Program-made: the position numbers and the translations under genes
From: Limnohabitans sp. Jir72
GTDB lineage: Bacteria; Pseudomonadota; Gammaproteobacteria; Burkholderiales; Burkholderiaceae_C
Direction: 5' to 3'
Length of the DNA: 64,000 bases
Assembly (NCBI RefSeq): GCF_003063575.1
Contig: NZ_NESC01000001.1
Location: 434,001-498,000, forward strand
Notes under the pieces: model-generated
The model's input: only the letters and a program-made list of their open reading frames with translations
Told to the model about the DNA's origin: nothing
Databases searched by the model: none
Shown here: positions 25,885 to 34,780 of the stretch, piece after piece
How positions within the stretch are numbered: position 1 is the stretch's first letter
Layout of the letters: each line of letters begins with the position of its first letter

Positions 25885-26076
25885 GCTTGGCATCCCTTGT
25901 TCGGGCTTGACCACCCCGCCAAACTGCGTCTTGAAGCAAAACCGTCAAATCCGTCAGCGGATTGCTGCTGCACCATGACCAACAGCCCATCAAAAATGTG
26001 ACCAGAGAAGTCTTCCTAGGTTGCTCCATGGAAAACACCTATGTTTATTGAAGTTAATTTTTAAATAATTAGTTTT

Positions 26077-26622
26077 ATGTGTTGCATAAAACCAATTCAA
26101 CACAAACCACAAGCCATCGTCCCCTTTGCCTTGGTGGTTATCGGCCTGTTCTTTGTGATGTACAAGGTCAGTGTGGTGTCCCTTTTCTGGAATGACCTGT
26201 CCACAGTTCAACAGTGGATGGGCCACTTTTTGGGCGTGAACCTGCAAGGTATGGCTTCTTGGCAAAGTACAGCAGCACGCGTGGTCGACATGCTGCTGTG
26301 GGGCTTGTTGTTTCAAGATTGGTGGTTTGGTGCCAAAGCCGCGCGGGCGTGGTATCTAAACGATGGCTTGAATGAGGAGGTGATTGAGCACATCAACCGA
26401 TGCGCCGTCCTCATCAACACGGCGTGGGCATTCACGATGCTGGTCCGTCCTTTTCGCAACCTTTTGGTGCAATGGCACTTGCCCGTGGTGCAGTGGGTGT
26501 TGAAGTGGCAATACGCCATGAGCGATGCCATCACCCTGATGGTGTGTCTTTGCCTGGTTTTGATGGCCATGATTTGCAAAAAATGGCAACGCACCGACCA
26601 GGAAAACAGGGCGTTCATCTGA
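26077..26622 (+). CDS. DUF2975-like membrane protein
   Basis: A 181-residue protein with four probable membrane segments: about 14-34, 65-85 (MLLWGLLFQDWWFG), 112-130 and 149-170. I assign it to DUF2975 mainly from size, topology and the fact that the next gene, overlapping by one base (TGATG), is a YozG-type small HTH protein; that pairing is recurrent in bacteria. The function of the family is unknown. The region before it (26030-26076) is markedly AT-rich and could hold the promoter. Its codons are less GC-rich than the neighbours, hinting at transfer. Confidence 0.55.
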   Translation: MCCIKPIQHKPQAIVPFALVVIGLFFVMYKVSVVSLFWNDLSTVQQWMGHFLGVNLQGMASWQSTAARVVDMLLWGLLFQDWWFGAKAARAWYLNDGLNEEVIEHINRCAVLINTAWAFTMLVRPFRNLLVQWHLPVVQWVLKWQYAMSDAITLMVCLCLVLMAMICKKWQRTDQENRAFI

Positions 26623-26855
26623 TGCCAATCGTCGTTGAACTCGATTTGATGCTGGCCCGAAGAAAAATGCGATCCAGAGATTTGGCGGAACAAATTGGCA
26701 TTTCTGAAACCAATTTATCCCTGCTCAAGTCGGGCAAGGTCAAGGGCGTGCGCTTCGATACCTTGAGCAAAATCTGTGCTGTTTTGCAGTGCCAACCCGG
26801 CGATTTGTTGCGCCATCAAGCAGCACCATTTCAGGAAAATCCCCTTCCACATTAA
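26622..26855 (+). CDS. small XRE-family regulator (YozG-like)
   Basis: A 77-residue helix-turn-helix protein. The HTH covers about residues 7-65: LDLMLARRKMRSRDLAEQIG, then ISETNLSLLKSGKVKGVRFD, and LSKICAVLQCQPGDLL. This is the Cro/C1-like YozG group, which lacks any extra domain. Its start overlaps the stop of the membrane protein gene, so the two are made together. It probably regulates its own operon; the signal may involve the membrane partner, as suspected for other DUF2975-HTH pairs. Confidence 0.82.
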   Translation: MPIVVELDLMLARRKMRSRDLAEQIGISETNLSLLKSGKVKGVRFDTLSKICAVLQCQPGDLLRHQAAPFQENPLPH

Positions 26856-26873
26856 CCCCCAATAACGAACAAG

Positions 26874-28784
26874 ATGCGTCGAGCTGCCATGAACTATTGC
26901 CAAAAACTCCAGCCATTTGTGCAAATCACAGCCGTGCTTTGCACCCTGCTTGCAAGCAACCCAAGCCCGGCTCAGGGGTTTGGGCGTTTGGCTTCGCAGT
27001 TTCAAATCACCCAAATCGTGCACCATGAAGACATTGCTGCGGACTACACCAGCAAAAGCACCGTCATGCTGGAAAGACAAGCCTTGTCCGACCAAGGTGC
27101 GGTCGTGGTGGGCAAGTACAACGTGTCCTTCAACCCCGACCTGGAGTCCATGGAGATCGTGGAGGCTTACACCGAGAAAGTGGATGGTCAAAAAATCCCC
27201 GTCTTGCCGCATCAAATCAACGAGCAAAAAGGATTTTTGGCGCCCGGCACACAAACCAGTTGGCCAGGCATGAACACGTTTCAAATTACTTTCGCTCAAG
27301 TTCAAAACGGTGACAAAACGCGGGTGCTTTATCGCAAAAGCACACGCCGCCCGGCCTTGCCGCAGTGGTTGAATCACTTTGATTATTTGGGTAACGCAAT
27401 CGACATCCTGTCTTACAAGGTCCAGCTGTCAGCCCCTATAGAGATGCCGCTTGAACTCTCAAGCCAAGGGCTGAAGCAGCAAGTATCGATTGAAAATGGC
27501 CGCAAGCATTGGCTGCTTGAAGGCAGTAGTTCAAGCACCAGCGATGAACCCCAAATGGCCAACGGGCTCAAACGCTTGCCTTATTGGATGTATTCCACCC
27601 TGCCCTCACGTCTGGCATTGGGCGACGCATTCACGCAAGCCACACGGCAAAAAATGGTGATCACCCCGGACATACAAACCTTAGCCAATCAGATCACAAA
27701 AGGACTGAATCAGGATTTTGACAAAGCGCAAGCCATTGCCCGCTGGATCGCCAAAGAAATGCGCTATGTGGCCATCTTTGTGGGTGCTGGCGGCTTCATA
27801 CCCAACGATTTACCCCACATCCTGAAAAATCGCTATGGCGATTGCAAGGACCACACACTGCTCATGATGAGTTTGCTCAAGGCCGTGAACATTGATTCGG
27901 CACCTGCGCTGATCAACACTGCCAACGCAGACTGGGTGCCACCCGTTGCTGCCGCCGTCTATAACCATGTGCTGGTTTACATACCCAGTCTGCAACTGTT
28001 TTACGACCCCACGGCCTCACAAATCCCATTTGGCAGATTGCCTTGGTCTGACAGCGCCAAACCCGTGGTGGTTGGCTTGTCCAATGGCAGTCAAGACATG
28101 CACACACCCGCCTTTGATGCCAAGGACAACCGGGTTCAAATTCGATCGATATGGCGTCTGGATGCCCAAGGCCATGCACAAGCCGACCTCAAGGTTGACA
28201 CTTGGGGTGAAGCTGCAACCACCATGCAAAATCAACTGTCACAAATTCCGGCGGGATTGTCTGGCGCTGCCGTTCAGCACTTTCTCAGACAAGCAGGCCT
28301 CAAAGGCAAGGGCTTTGTCCAATATCCGCCTGTTCAAAGACAGACCCAAGAACAAAGCTTCAGCACGCAAATCGAACTGCCCCATTTTTTAGCGACACCG
28401 GAGGCCGCCAGCGTGAACCCACACCCCATGATTTCAAGCTTGCCCATGTATGTGCTGAACAACATTGGACCGCAATTGGACAAAGATCGCCGCTTCGACA
28501 TGCTTTGCACCCCGATCAGCGTTGAAGAAAGCTTTGAATTGCACCTGCCCAAAGACGCTCAAGTGTTGTCCATCCCCAAAGACACCGTGCAAAACCAGTC
28601 AGGCATCACCTACCGCAGCAGTTACAGCCATGAAGGCACCAGCATCGTGGGACAACGCCACTTTGAACGCGCACCCAGCGCTTCGGGGCACATTTGTACA
28701 GTTGCGGAGTTGGAAAAAAGGCGTGATGCGCTTGAAGCCGTGCGCAAAGATGTACGCAGTACCGTCCTGTTCAAACTGCCCTGA
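26874..28784 (+). CDS. DUF3857 / transglutaminase-like exported protein
   Basis: A 636-residue protein with an N-terminal signal peptide (about 1-34, ending SNPSPAQG). Residues about 50-250 form a DUF3857 beta-rich domain. A transglutaminase-like fold follows with a complete apparent triad: Cys324 in YGDCKDHTLLM, His365 in YNHVLVYIP and Asp378 in YDPTA. A DUF2569/3858-like C-terminal region follows. Such proteins are periplasmic and are thought to be peptidases or cross-linkers with unknown substrates. It starts 18 bases after the HTH gene, so it may be in the same operon. Confidence 0.8.
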   Translation: MRRAAMNYCQKLQPFVQITAVLCTLLASNPSPAQGFGRLASQFQITQIVHHEDIAADYTSKSTVMLERQALSDQGAVVVGKYNVSFNPDLESMEIVEAYTEKVDGQKIPVLPHQINEQKGFLAPGTQTSWPGMNTFQITFAQVQNGDKTRVLYRKSTRRPALPQWLNHFDYLGNAIDILSYKVQLSAPIEMPLELSSQGLKQQVSIENGRKHWLLEGSSSSTSDEPQMANGLKRLPYWMYSTLPSRLALGDAFTQATRQKMVITPDIQTLANQITKGLNQDFDKAQAIARWIAKEMRYVAIFVGAGGFIPNDLPHILKNRYGDCKDHTLLMMSLLKAVNIDSAPALINTANADWVPPVAAAVYNHVLVYIPSLQLFYDPTASQIPFGRLPWSDSAKPVVVGLSNGSQDMHTPAFDAKDNRVQIRSIWRLDAQGHAQADLKVDTWGEAATTMQNQLSQIPAGLSGAAVQHFLRQAGLKGKGFVQYPPVQRQTQEQSFSTQIELPHFLATPEAASVNPHPMISSLPMYVLNNIGPQLDKDRRFDMLCTPISVEESFELHLPKDAQVLSIPKDTVQNQSGITYRSSYSHEGTSIVGQRHFERAPSASGHICTVAELEKRRDALEAVRKDVRSTVLFKLP

Positions 28785-28811
28785 CATCTTTCAGGAGCAG
28801 CCCGGTCCCAT

Positions 28812-29303
28812 TCACAGTTGCCGTAACAAAGCCACCGCCCGCGCTTCCATGCTCTGGCCCATGCCCACGGGACCGAGCTTTTCGGCCGTTTTGGCTTTCA
28901 CATTGACCTGATCGGCTTGCACGCCCAGCGCTTTGGCCACCGAGGCATTGATGGCGGCCATGTGCGGGGCCAGTTTGGGGGCTTGGGCCACGATGGTGCT
29001 GTCCACGTTCACCAGTTCCCAGCCTTTGGCACGCACGCGGCGCATGGCCTCGGTCAGCAACACCGACGAATCGGCGCCCTTGAACTGCGCATCGGTGTCC
29101 GGGAAGTGCCGCCCGATGTCGCCCAGGCCTGCCGCGCCAAGCACCGCGTCGGTGATGGCGTGCAACAACACATCGGCGTCTGAATGGCCGAGCAGGCCCG
29201 AGGTGTGGGCAATCTCGATGCCGCCCAAAATCAGCTTGCGCCCGGGCACCAGGGCATGGACGTCCCAGCCTTCACCGATTCTGAAATTCATGCCAGCGCT
29301 CAT
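28812..29303 (-). CDS. ispF: 2-C-methyl-D-erythritol 2,4-cyclodiphosphate synthase
   Basis: A 163-residue enzyme of the non-mevalonate isoprenoid pathway; it converts CDP-ME 2-phosphate to ME-cPP and CMP. The metal ligands are D14 and H16 in GEGWDVHAL and H48 in [20 protein letters not shown] and the C-terminal [19 protein letters not shown] (quoted as TAEKLGPVG and EARAV) are family signatures. The start ATG overlaps the ispD stop by four bases (ATGA), so ispD-ispF are translationally coupled. Confidence 0.96.
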   Translation of the reverse strand: MSAGMNFRIGEGWDVHALVPGRKLILGGIEIAHTSGLLGHSDADVLLHAITDAVLGAAGLGDIGRHFPDTDAQFKGADSSVLLTEAMRRVRAKGWELVNVDSTIVAQAPKLAPHMAAINASVAKALGVQADQVNVKAKTAEKLGPVGMGQSMEARAVALLRQL

Positions 29304-30013
29304 GTTCTGCTCCTGATGATGGCCTCGGCCAGCGCGAAATCGGCCGGGTAAGTGACTTTGAAATTTTGCGCCGAGCCCTCGATCAGGCGCGGCTTGAGAC
29401 CCAGCCGTTCGATGGCACTGGCCTCGTCGGTGATGCCCGCAAAGCCACTGCCCGCCACATCGGCCAGCGCATCGTGCAGCATCTGCAATCGGAACATCTG
29501 CGGGGTTTGCGCGAGCCATTTGTGTTCACGCGGTACGGTGGCCGCCACGCGCCCACCCTCTTCGGTTTTGAGCGTGTCGGGCAAAGGCAGGGCCAGCAGG
29601 CCGCCCACTGCATCGTGCTGGCAGGTGTCGATCAAGCGGCTCACCGACTCGGGCGACACCAAACAACGCGCCGCGTCGTGCACCAGCACCCAGTCTTGCG
29701 GGTCAAGGCCTGCGGCCAGCATGGCTTGCAGGCCGTTGAACACGCTCTCGGCACGGCTGGCACCACCACAGGCCAGGCGCTTGAAACGCTGGGGCCAGCC
29801 TTGCTCGACCCAGACATGGTCATCTCCGGGCGACAAAATCACCCAACCACTGGCCAGTTGAGGCACCTGCGCCAAAGCCTGCAGCGTGTGCATGACCATG
29901 GGTTGTCCGGCCACCTGTTGGTATTGCTTGGGTTGTACCGTGCCCGCACGGCTGCCCGTGCCCGCACAGGGGATGAGGACATGGAAACATGTTGAGATGC
30001 TGCGGTCGGTCAT
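29300..30013 (-). CDS. ispD: 2-C-methyl-D-erythritol 4-phosphate cytidylyltransferase
   Basis: A 237-residue enzyme that activates MEP with CTP in isoprenoid synthesis. The nucleotide-binding start is [19 protein letters not shown]; bacterial IspD usually has AAGxGxRMG, and here CAGTGSRAG keeps the glycines and arginine. [12 protein letters not shown] carries the conserved aspartate and arginine. TPQMFR and [10 protein letters not shown] are further family motifs. It overlaps ispF. The gene is divergent from mfd across a 325-base gap. Confidence 0.94.
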   Translation of the reverse strand: MTDRSISTCFHVLIPCAGTGSRAGTVQPKQYQQVAGQPMVMHTLQALAQVPQLASGWVILSPGDDHVWVEQGWPQRFKRLACGGASRAESVFNGLQAMLAAGLDPQDWVLVHDAARCLVSPESVSRLIDTCQHDAVGGLLALPLPDTLKTEEGGRVAATVPREHKWLAQTPQMFRLQMLHDALADVAGSGFAGITDEASAIERLGLKPRLIEGSAQNFKVTYPADFALAEAIIRSRT

Positions 30014-30338
30014 AGGCTGAGATTGTAGTTTTGCAAGTCGGGGGCTTCGGCCTCGGCATTGCCCACTGCGCCACAGGCCGCATGTCGGGGCTTAAGCCAC
30101 CGACCTACCAATACCGTGGCTCGTCGTCGGCAGCTTCAGCTCCGACATCACACGGTGCGCCACAGGCCCGGTGACGCGGCCCAATCCGACCCACCGACGA
30201 CTGTGCTTAACGACCACCATCGGCCTGCCCAAGGTCACAAAGACTCTAAAATCACCTCCGACTTCCATTTCCACACCCCCCTCCATTTCGGCAGGGGGTG
30301 TTTTGCTTTTTTCATCGCCATTGCCCAGCGCACACACC
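30014..30338. other. 325-base ispD-mfd divergent intergenic region
   Basis: No coding frame is convincing here. The plus strand shows TAAAAT at 30247-30252, a possible -10 for mfd, followed closely by a strong terminator-like hairpin at 30273-30312 before the mfd ATG. The remaining 200 bases are GC-rich with several short inverted repeats (for example GTCGTCGG ... CCGACGAC) and may encode a leader or small RNA. Confidence 0.4.
30273..30312 (+). terminator. terminator-like hairpin in the mfd leader
   Basis: ACACCCCC (30273-30280) pairs with GGGGGTGT (30294-30301) across a 13-base loop and is followed by TTTGCTTTTTTC. It has the form of an intrinsic terminator, yet it lies only 27 bases before the mfd ATG, with no gene on this strand upstream for over 1.5 kb. 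Confidence 0.65.
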
Positions 30339-33300
30339 ATGCAACTGCCCAGCCTGATTTCCGGCAAACGATTCACCCTGCCCCGCCCCGCCGGATCGGC
30401 CGATGCTGTGCTGCTGGCCCAACTGGCCGAACGCGAGAAAAAAGCAGGCAAGCTCACCGCCATCGTCACCAGTGACGCGGCCGACGCCCAGCGCCTGATG
30501 GACGAGCTGGTGTTTTTTGCGCCCGATCTGCGCTGCGTGATGTTTCCGGACTGGGAAACCCTGCCGTATGACACCTTCTCGCCGCACCAAGACTTGATCT
30601 CTGAGCGCTTGGCCACGTTGTGGCGCATCAAGCAACGCAACCATGCCGAGAGCGCCGACGTGGTGCTGGTGCCCGCCACCACGGCGCTGTACCGGCTGGC
30701 GCCGCCGTCTTTTTTGGCGGGCTACACCTTCGAGTTCAAGGTCAAGCAAAAGCTGGACGAAGCCCAGCTCAAGGCCCAGCTCACGTTGGCGGGCTACTCG
30801 CACGTCAGCCAGGTGGTCAGCCCCGGCGAATATGCGGTGCGCGGCGGCTTGATCGACCTCTTCCCCATGGGCTCGCTGGTGCCTTACCGGGTGGACCTGT
30901 TCGACGACGAGATCGACAGCATCCGCACCTTCGACCCCGACAGCCAGCGCAGCCTCTACCCCGTGCCCGAGGTGCGTTTGCTGCCCGGGCGCGAGTTCCC
31001 GATGGACGAGGCGGCCCGTGCGCGCTTTCGCAGCCGCTGGCGCGAACTGCTGGAGGGCGACCCCACCAAAAGCCGCATTTACAAGGACATGGGCAACGGC
31101 GTGGCCACGGCGGGCATCGAGTACTACCTGCCGCTGTTTTTTGAAGAAACCGCCACGGTGTTTGATTACCTGGGCGCTGGCCCGAATGCGTCACAAAGCG
31201 ATGCGGCCACCGTGGTGCTGCATGGCGATCTGGAACCTGCCTTCCAGCGTTTTTGGCAAGACACCCGCGACCGCTACCGCCTGGTACAAGGCGACCCTGA
31301 GCGGCCCGTGCTGCCGCCCGATGCCCTGTTTTTGAGTGCCGAGCAGTTCTACACCCTGACCAACGGCCACGCCCAACTGGCCCTGCGCGCAGGCACCAGC
31401 GATGTTTCTGACAACACCCTGGCCCAGCCCCTGCCCGAGCTGACGGTGGTGCGCGGTGCCGAAGACCCGTTGTCACGCTTGCAAGCGCACATCCGCAGCA
31501 GTGCCAGCCGGGTGCTCATCTTGGCCGAGAGCGATGGCCGCCGCGAAAGCCTGCTCGACTTCGTGCGCTCCAGCGGCCTCACGCCACCCGTCTTTGACAG
31601 CCTCGAAGATTTTTTGACCAGCGACGAAAAAGTCGGCATGGCCACCGCTGCACTGGTCAGCGGTTTCCATTGGTTCGAGCACAACATCGACCTGGTCACC
31701 GAAACCGAACTCTTCGCGGCCGGGGCGGTCACCCGCCGCCGCAAGAAGCAGGAACAGGTCAGCGACGTCGAAGCGCTGATCAAAGACCTGAGCGAGCTGA
31801 ATGTGGGCGACCCGGTGGTGCACAGCGCGCACGGCATCGGCCGCTACCGGGGTCTGGTCAACATGGACATGGGCCAGAAAAACGAAGACGGCACGCCCGC
31901 CCTGCAAGAGTTTTTGCACCTGGAATACGCCGACAAAGCCACGCTCTATGTACCCGTGAGCCAGCTGCAACTGATTGGCCGCTACACAGGCGTGAGCGCT
32001 GACGAAGCGCCGCTGCACAAGCTGGGCTCGGGCCAGTGGGAAAAAGCCAAACGACGCGCCGCCGAGCAGGTGCGCGACGCCGCCGCCGAGTTGCTTAATA
32101 TCTACGCCCGCCGCGCCGCGCGCGAGGGCCACCCTTTCCGCTACAGCCCGCAAGACTACGAAACCTTTGCCAACGACTTCGGATTTGAAGAAACCGCCGA
32201 CCAAAAGGCCGCCATCCACTGCGTCATTCAAGACATGATCAGCCCCCGCCCCATGGACCGCTTGGTCTGTGGCGATGTGGGTTTTGGCAAGACCGAGGTC
32301 GCGCTGCGGGCTGCTTTTGTGGCCGTCACGGGGGGAAAGCAAGTCGCCATTCTGGCCCCCACCACACTGTTGGCTGAGCAGCATTACCAAACGCTCAAAG
32401 ACCGCTTTGCCAAATGGCCCGTCAAGGTGGCCGAAGTCTCGCGCTTCAGGTCAGGCAAAGAAGTCACCGCCGCCCTCAAAGGCATTGCCGACGGCACGGT
32501 GGACATCGTGGTGGGCACGCACAAGCTGCTGAGCGAATCCACCAAATTCCACGACCTGGGCCTGCTCATCATCGACGAGGAACACCGCTTTGGTGTGCGC
32601 CACAAAGAGGCCATGAAAGGCCTGCGGGCCGAGGTCGATGTGCTCACACTCACCGCCACCCCCATCCCCCGCACCATGGGCATGGCGCTGGAGGGCCTGC
32701 GCGATCTGAGCGTGATTGCCACCGCGCCGCAACGCCGCTTGGCCATCAAAACCTTTGTGCGCAACGAAGGCACGGGCGTGATCCGCGAGGCGGTGCTGCG
32801 CGAACTCAAGCGAGGCGGCCAGTGCTACTTTTTGCACAACGAGGTCGAGACCATCGAGAACCGCAAGCAAAAGCTCGAAGAAATCCTGCCCGAAGCCCGC
32901 ATCGCCGTGGCCCACGGCCAAATGCCCGAGCGCGAGCTGGAGCGAGTCATGCGCGACTTTGTGGCCCAGCGCTACAACATCTTGCTGTGCTCGACCATCA
33001 TCGAGACCGGCATCGACGTGCCCACGGCCAACACCATCGTCATCAGCCGCGCCGACAAGTTCGGCCTGGCCCAGCTGCACCAGCTGCGCGGGCGCGTGGG
33101 CCGCTCACACCACCAAGCCTATGCCTATTTGATGGTGCCCGAGATCGAAGGCCTGACCAAACAGGCCGCTCAGCGGCTCGACGCGATCCAGCAAATGGAA
33201 GAGTTGGGCAGCGGCTTTTACTTGGCCATGCACGACCTGGAAATTCGTGGCGCGGGCGAGGTGCTGGGCGAAAACCAGAGCGGCAACATGCTCGAAGTGG

Positions 33301-33845
33301 GTTTTCAGCTCTACAACGAAATGCTGTCCGAAGCGGTGCGCAGCCTCAAAGCAGGCAAAGAGCCCGACTTGCTCAACCCACTCACGGCCACCACCGACAT
33401 CAACCTGCACGCCCCCGCCCTGCTGCCCAACGACTATTGCGGCGACGTGCACCTTCGCCTGAGCTTTTACAAAAAATTGGCCACCGCCAAAACCAGCGAC
33501 CAGATCGACGCCCTGCTCGAAGAACTGGTGGACCGCTTTGGCAAACTGCCCCCGCAGGCGCAGACCCTGGTCGACGTGCACCGCCTGCGCGTGCTGACGC
33601 AGCCCTATGGCGTCATCAAGGTCGACGCCGCACCGGGTGTCATCCAGATCACATTCAAGCCCAACCCACCGGTGGACCCGATGGCCATCATTGGCCTGAT
33701 CCAAAAGAACAAACACATCAAGCTGGCGGGCAACGACAAAATCCGCATCGAGCGCGAACTGCCCGACCCCAAGGCGCGGGCACAGATGGTGCGGGATGTG
33801 CTGCGGAGTTTGGGGCAGCCCAAAACCGAAACGGCCCCTGCCTGA
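30339..33845 (+). CDS. mfd: transcription-repair coupling factor Mfd
   Basis: A 1168-residue ATPase that removes RNA polymerase stalled at DNA damage and recruits UvrA. The UvrB-homology N-terminus (SLISGKRFTLPRPAG, MFPDWETLPYDTFSPHQDL quoted as PDWETLPYD) is followed by the RNA polymerase-interacting CarD-like region (GDPVVHSAHGIGRYRGL). The helicase motor has Walker A GDVGFGKT at 645-652 and DEEH at 746-749, with CSTIIETGIDVP and QLHQLRGRVGRS in the second lobe. A TRCF C-terminal domain completes it. The length matches E. coli Mfd (1148). Confidence 0.96.
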   Translation: MQLPSLISGKRFTLPRPAGSADAVLLAQLAEREKKAGKLTAIVTSDAADAQRLMDELVFFAPDLRCVMFPDWETLPYDTFSPHQDLISERLATLWRIKQRNHAESADVVLVPATTALYRLAPPSFLAGYTFEFKVKQKLDEAQLKAQLTLAGYSHVSQVVSPGEYAVRGGLIDLFPMGSLVPYRVDLFDDEIDSIRTFDPDSQRSLYPVPEVRLLPGREFPMDEAARARFRSRWRELLEGDPTKSRIYKDMGNGVATAGIEYYLPLFFEETATVFDYLGAGPNASQSDAATVVLHGDLEPAFQRFWQDTRDRYRLVQGDPERPVLPPDALFLSAEQFYTLTNGHAQLALRAGTSDVSDNTLAQPLPELTVVRGAEDPLSRLQAHIRSSASRVLILAESDGRRESLLDFVRSSGLTPPVFDSLEDFLTSDEKVGMATAALVSGFHWFEHNIDLVTETELFAAGAVTRRRKKQEQVSDVEALIKDLSELNVGDPVVHSAHGIGRYRGLVNMDMGQKNEDGTPALQEFLHLEYADKATLYVPVSQLQLIGRYTGVSADEAPLHKLGSGQWEKAKRRAAEQVRDAAAELLNIYARRAAREGHPFRYSPQDYETFANDFGFEETADQKAAIHCVIQDMISPRPMDRLVCGDVGFGKTEVALRAAFVAVTGGKQVAILAPTTLLAEQHYQTLKDRFAKWPVKVAEVSRFRSGKEVTAALKGIADGTVDIVVGTHKLLSESTKFHDLGLLIIDEEHRFGVRHKEAMKGLRAEVDVLTLTATPIPRTMGMALEGLRDLSVIATAPQRRLAIKTFVRNEGTGVIREAVLRELKRGGQCYFLHNEVETIENRKQKLEEILPEARIAVAHGQMPERELERVMRDFVAQRYNILLCSTIIETGIDVPTANTIVISRADKFGLAQLHQLRGRVGRSHHQAYAYLMVPEIEGLTKQAAQRLDAIQQMEELGSGFYLAMHDLEIRGAGEVLGENQSGNMLEVGFQLYNEMLSEAVRSLKAGKEPDLLNPLTATTDINLHAPALLPNDYCGDVHLRLSFYKKLATAKTSDQIDALLEELVDRFGKLPPQAQTLVDVHRLRVLTQPYGVIKVDAAPGVIQITFKPNPPVDPMAIIGLIQKNKHIKLAGNDKIRIERELPDPKARAQMVRDVLRSLGQPKTETAPA

Positions 33846-33876
33846 ATCCGTCAACGATCTTCGATAATCCTGAATC

Positions 33877-34617
33877 ATGACCAACGCCAACGCCAACGCC
33901 AACGCCAACGCCACAGAATTTGCCCCCGGCCTCGCCATTCAGGGCTTTGCCGCCCCGCTGTCTTTGTCAAAGTTCAAGTTGATCGCGTTTGACATGGACT
34001 CCACGCTCATCAGCATCGAGTGCATCGACGAGATCGCCGATGCCGTGGGCCGCAAAGCCGAGGTGGCGGCCATCACCGAGGCCGCCATGCGCGGCGAGAT
34101 CACCGACTTCAAAGAAAGCTTGCGCCGCCGCCTGGCCCTGCTCAAGGGCGTGACGCTGGCCGACATGGAACGTGTCTACACCGAGCGCCTGAAGATCAAC
34201 CCCGGCGCGGCCGAGCTGATTGCCGCTTACCAGAAAGCGGGCATGAAGGTGTTGCTGGTGTCCGGCGGTTTCACCTTCTTTGCCGACCGCGTCAAAGCCC
34301 GCCTGAACATCGACTTCGCCCGCTCCAACCGGCTTGAGATCGTCAATGGCGAACTCACGGGCGGCCTGGTCATGCAAAGCTGGGGCGACATCTGCGACGG
34401 TGCAGAAAAGCGCCGCACCTTGCTCGAAGTGGCTTCGCTGATGGGCATTGAGCCCCACGAGTGCATCGCCATGGGCGACGGCGCCAACGACCTGCCGATG
34501 ATGGGTGCCGCGGGTTTGTCGGTGGCCTACCACGCCAAACCCAAGGTGCGCGAGCAGGCCATGGTCGCCATCAACGAAGGCGGTCTGGACCGCTTGCTGG
34601 AAGTCGTTAAGCCCTGA
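33877..34617 (+). CDS. serB: phosphoserine phosphatase
   Basis: A 246-residue HAD-family enzyme for the last step of serine synthesis. The nucleophile motif is FDMDSTLI with D39 and D41; the other HAD motifs are LLVSGGFTFF, and GDGANDLPMM near the C-terminus. The N-terminus contains an unusual (Asn-Ala)5 run from codon 3, encoded by five perfect AACGCC repeats (33883-33912). SerB length in this group is about 235, so the repeat is an extension. It follows mfd by 31 bases and is followed by a small hairpin at 34628-34651. Confidence 0.94.
   Translation: MTNANANANANATEFAPGLAIQGFAAPLSLSKFKLIAFDMDSTLISIECIDEIADAVGRKAEVAAITEAAMRGEITDFKESLRRRLALLKGVTLADMERVYTERLKINPGAAELIAAYQKAGMKVLLVSGGFTFFADRVKARLNIDFARSNRLEIVNGELTGGLVMQSWGDICDGAEKRRTLLEVASLMGIEPHECIAMGDGANDLPMMGAAGLSVAYHAKPKVREQAMVAINEGGLDRLLEVVKP
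33883..33912 (+). repeat. (AACGCC)5 hexanucleotide repeat in serB
   Basis: Five perfect copies of AACGCC at codons 3-12 of serB encode alternating Asn-Ala. Unit length is a multiple of three, so copy-number changes would lengthen or shorten the N-terminus without a frameshift. Confidence 0.95.
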
Positions 34618-34627
34618 TCAACCCCAA

Positions 34628-34651
34628 AATCAGTCATGCAAGTGACTGATT
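34628..34651 (+). terminator. weak terminator after serB
   Basis: A 9-bp stem AATCAGTCA / TGACTGATT with loop TGCAAG, 11 bases after the serB stop. The following CTCCGTG is not T-rich. A second small hairpin, AAACCC-TGA-GGGTTT, follows at 34660-34674. Confidence 0.5.
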
Positions 34652-34780
34652 CTCCGTGTAAACCCTGAGGGTTTGGCGCTTTGTAAGTAGCCAGCTATCA
34701 CCCGCTGATGGGCCTCCGCTGAAATACTGGACCTGTACTTTGCAAACCATGCAAAGACATCCACATCAACGGAGACTTTC

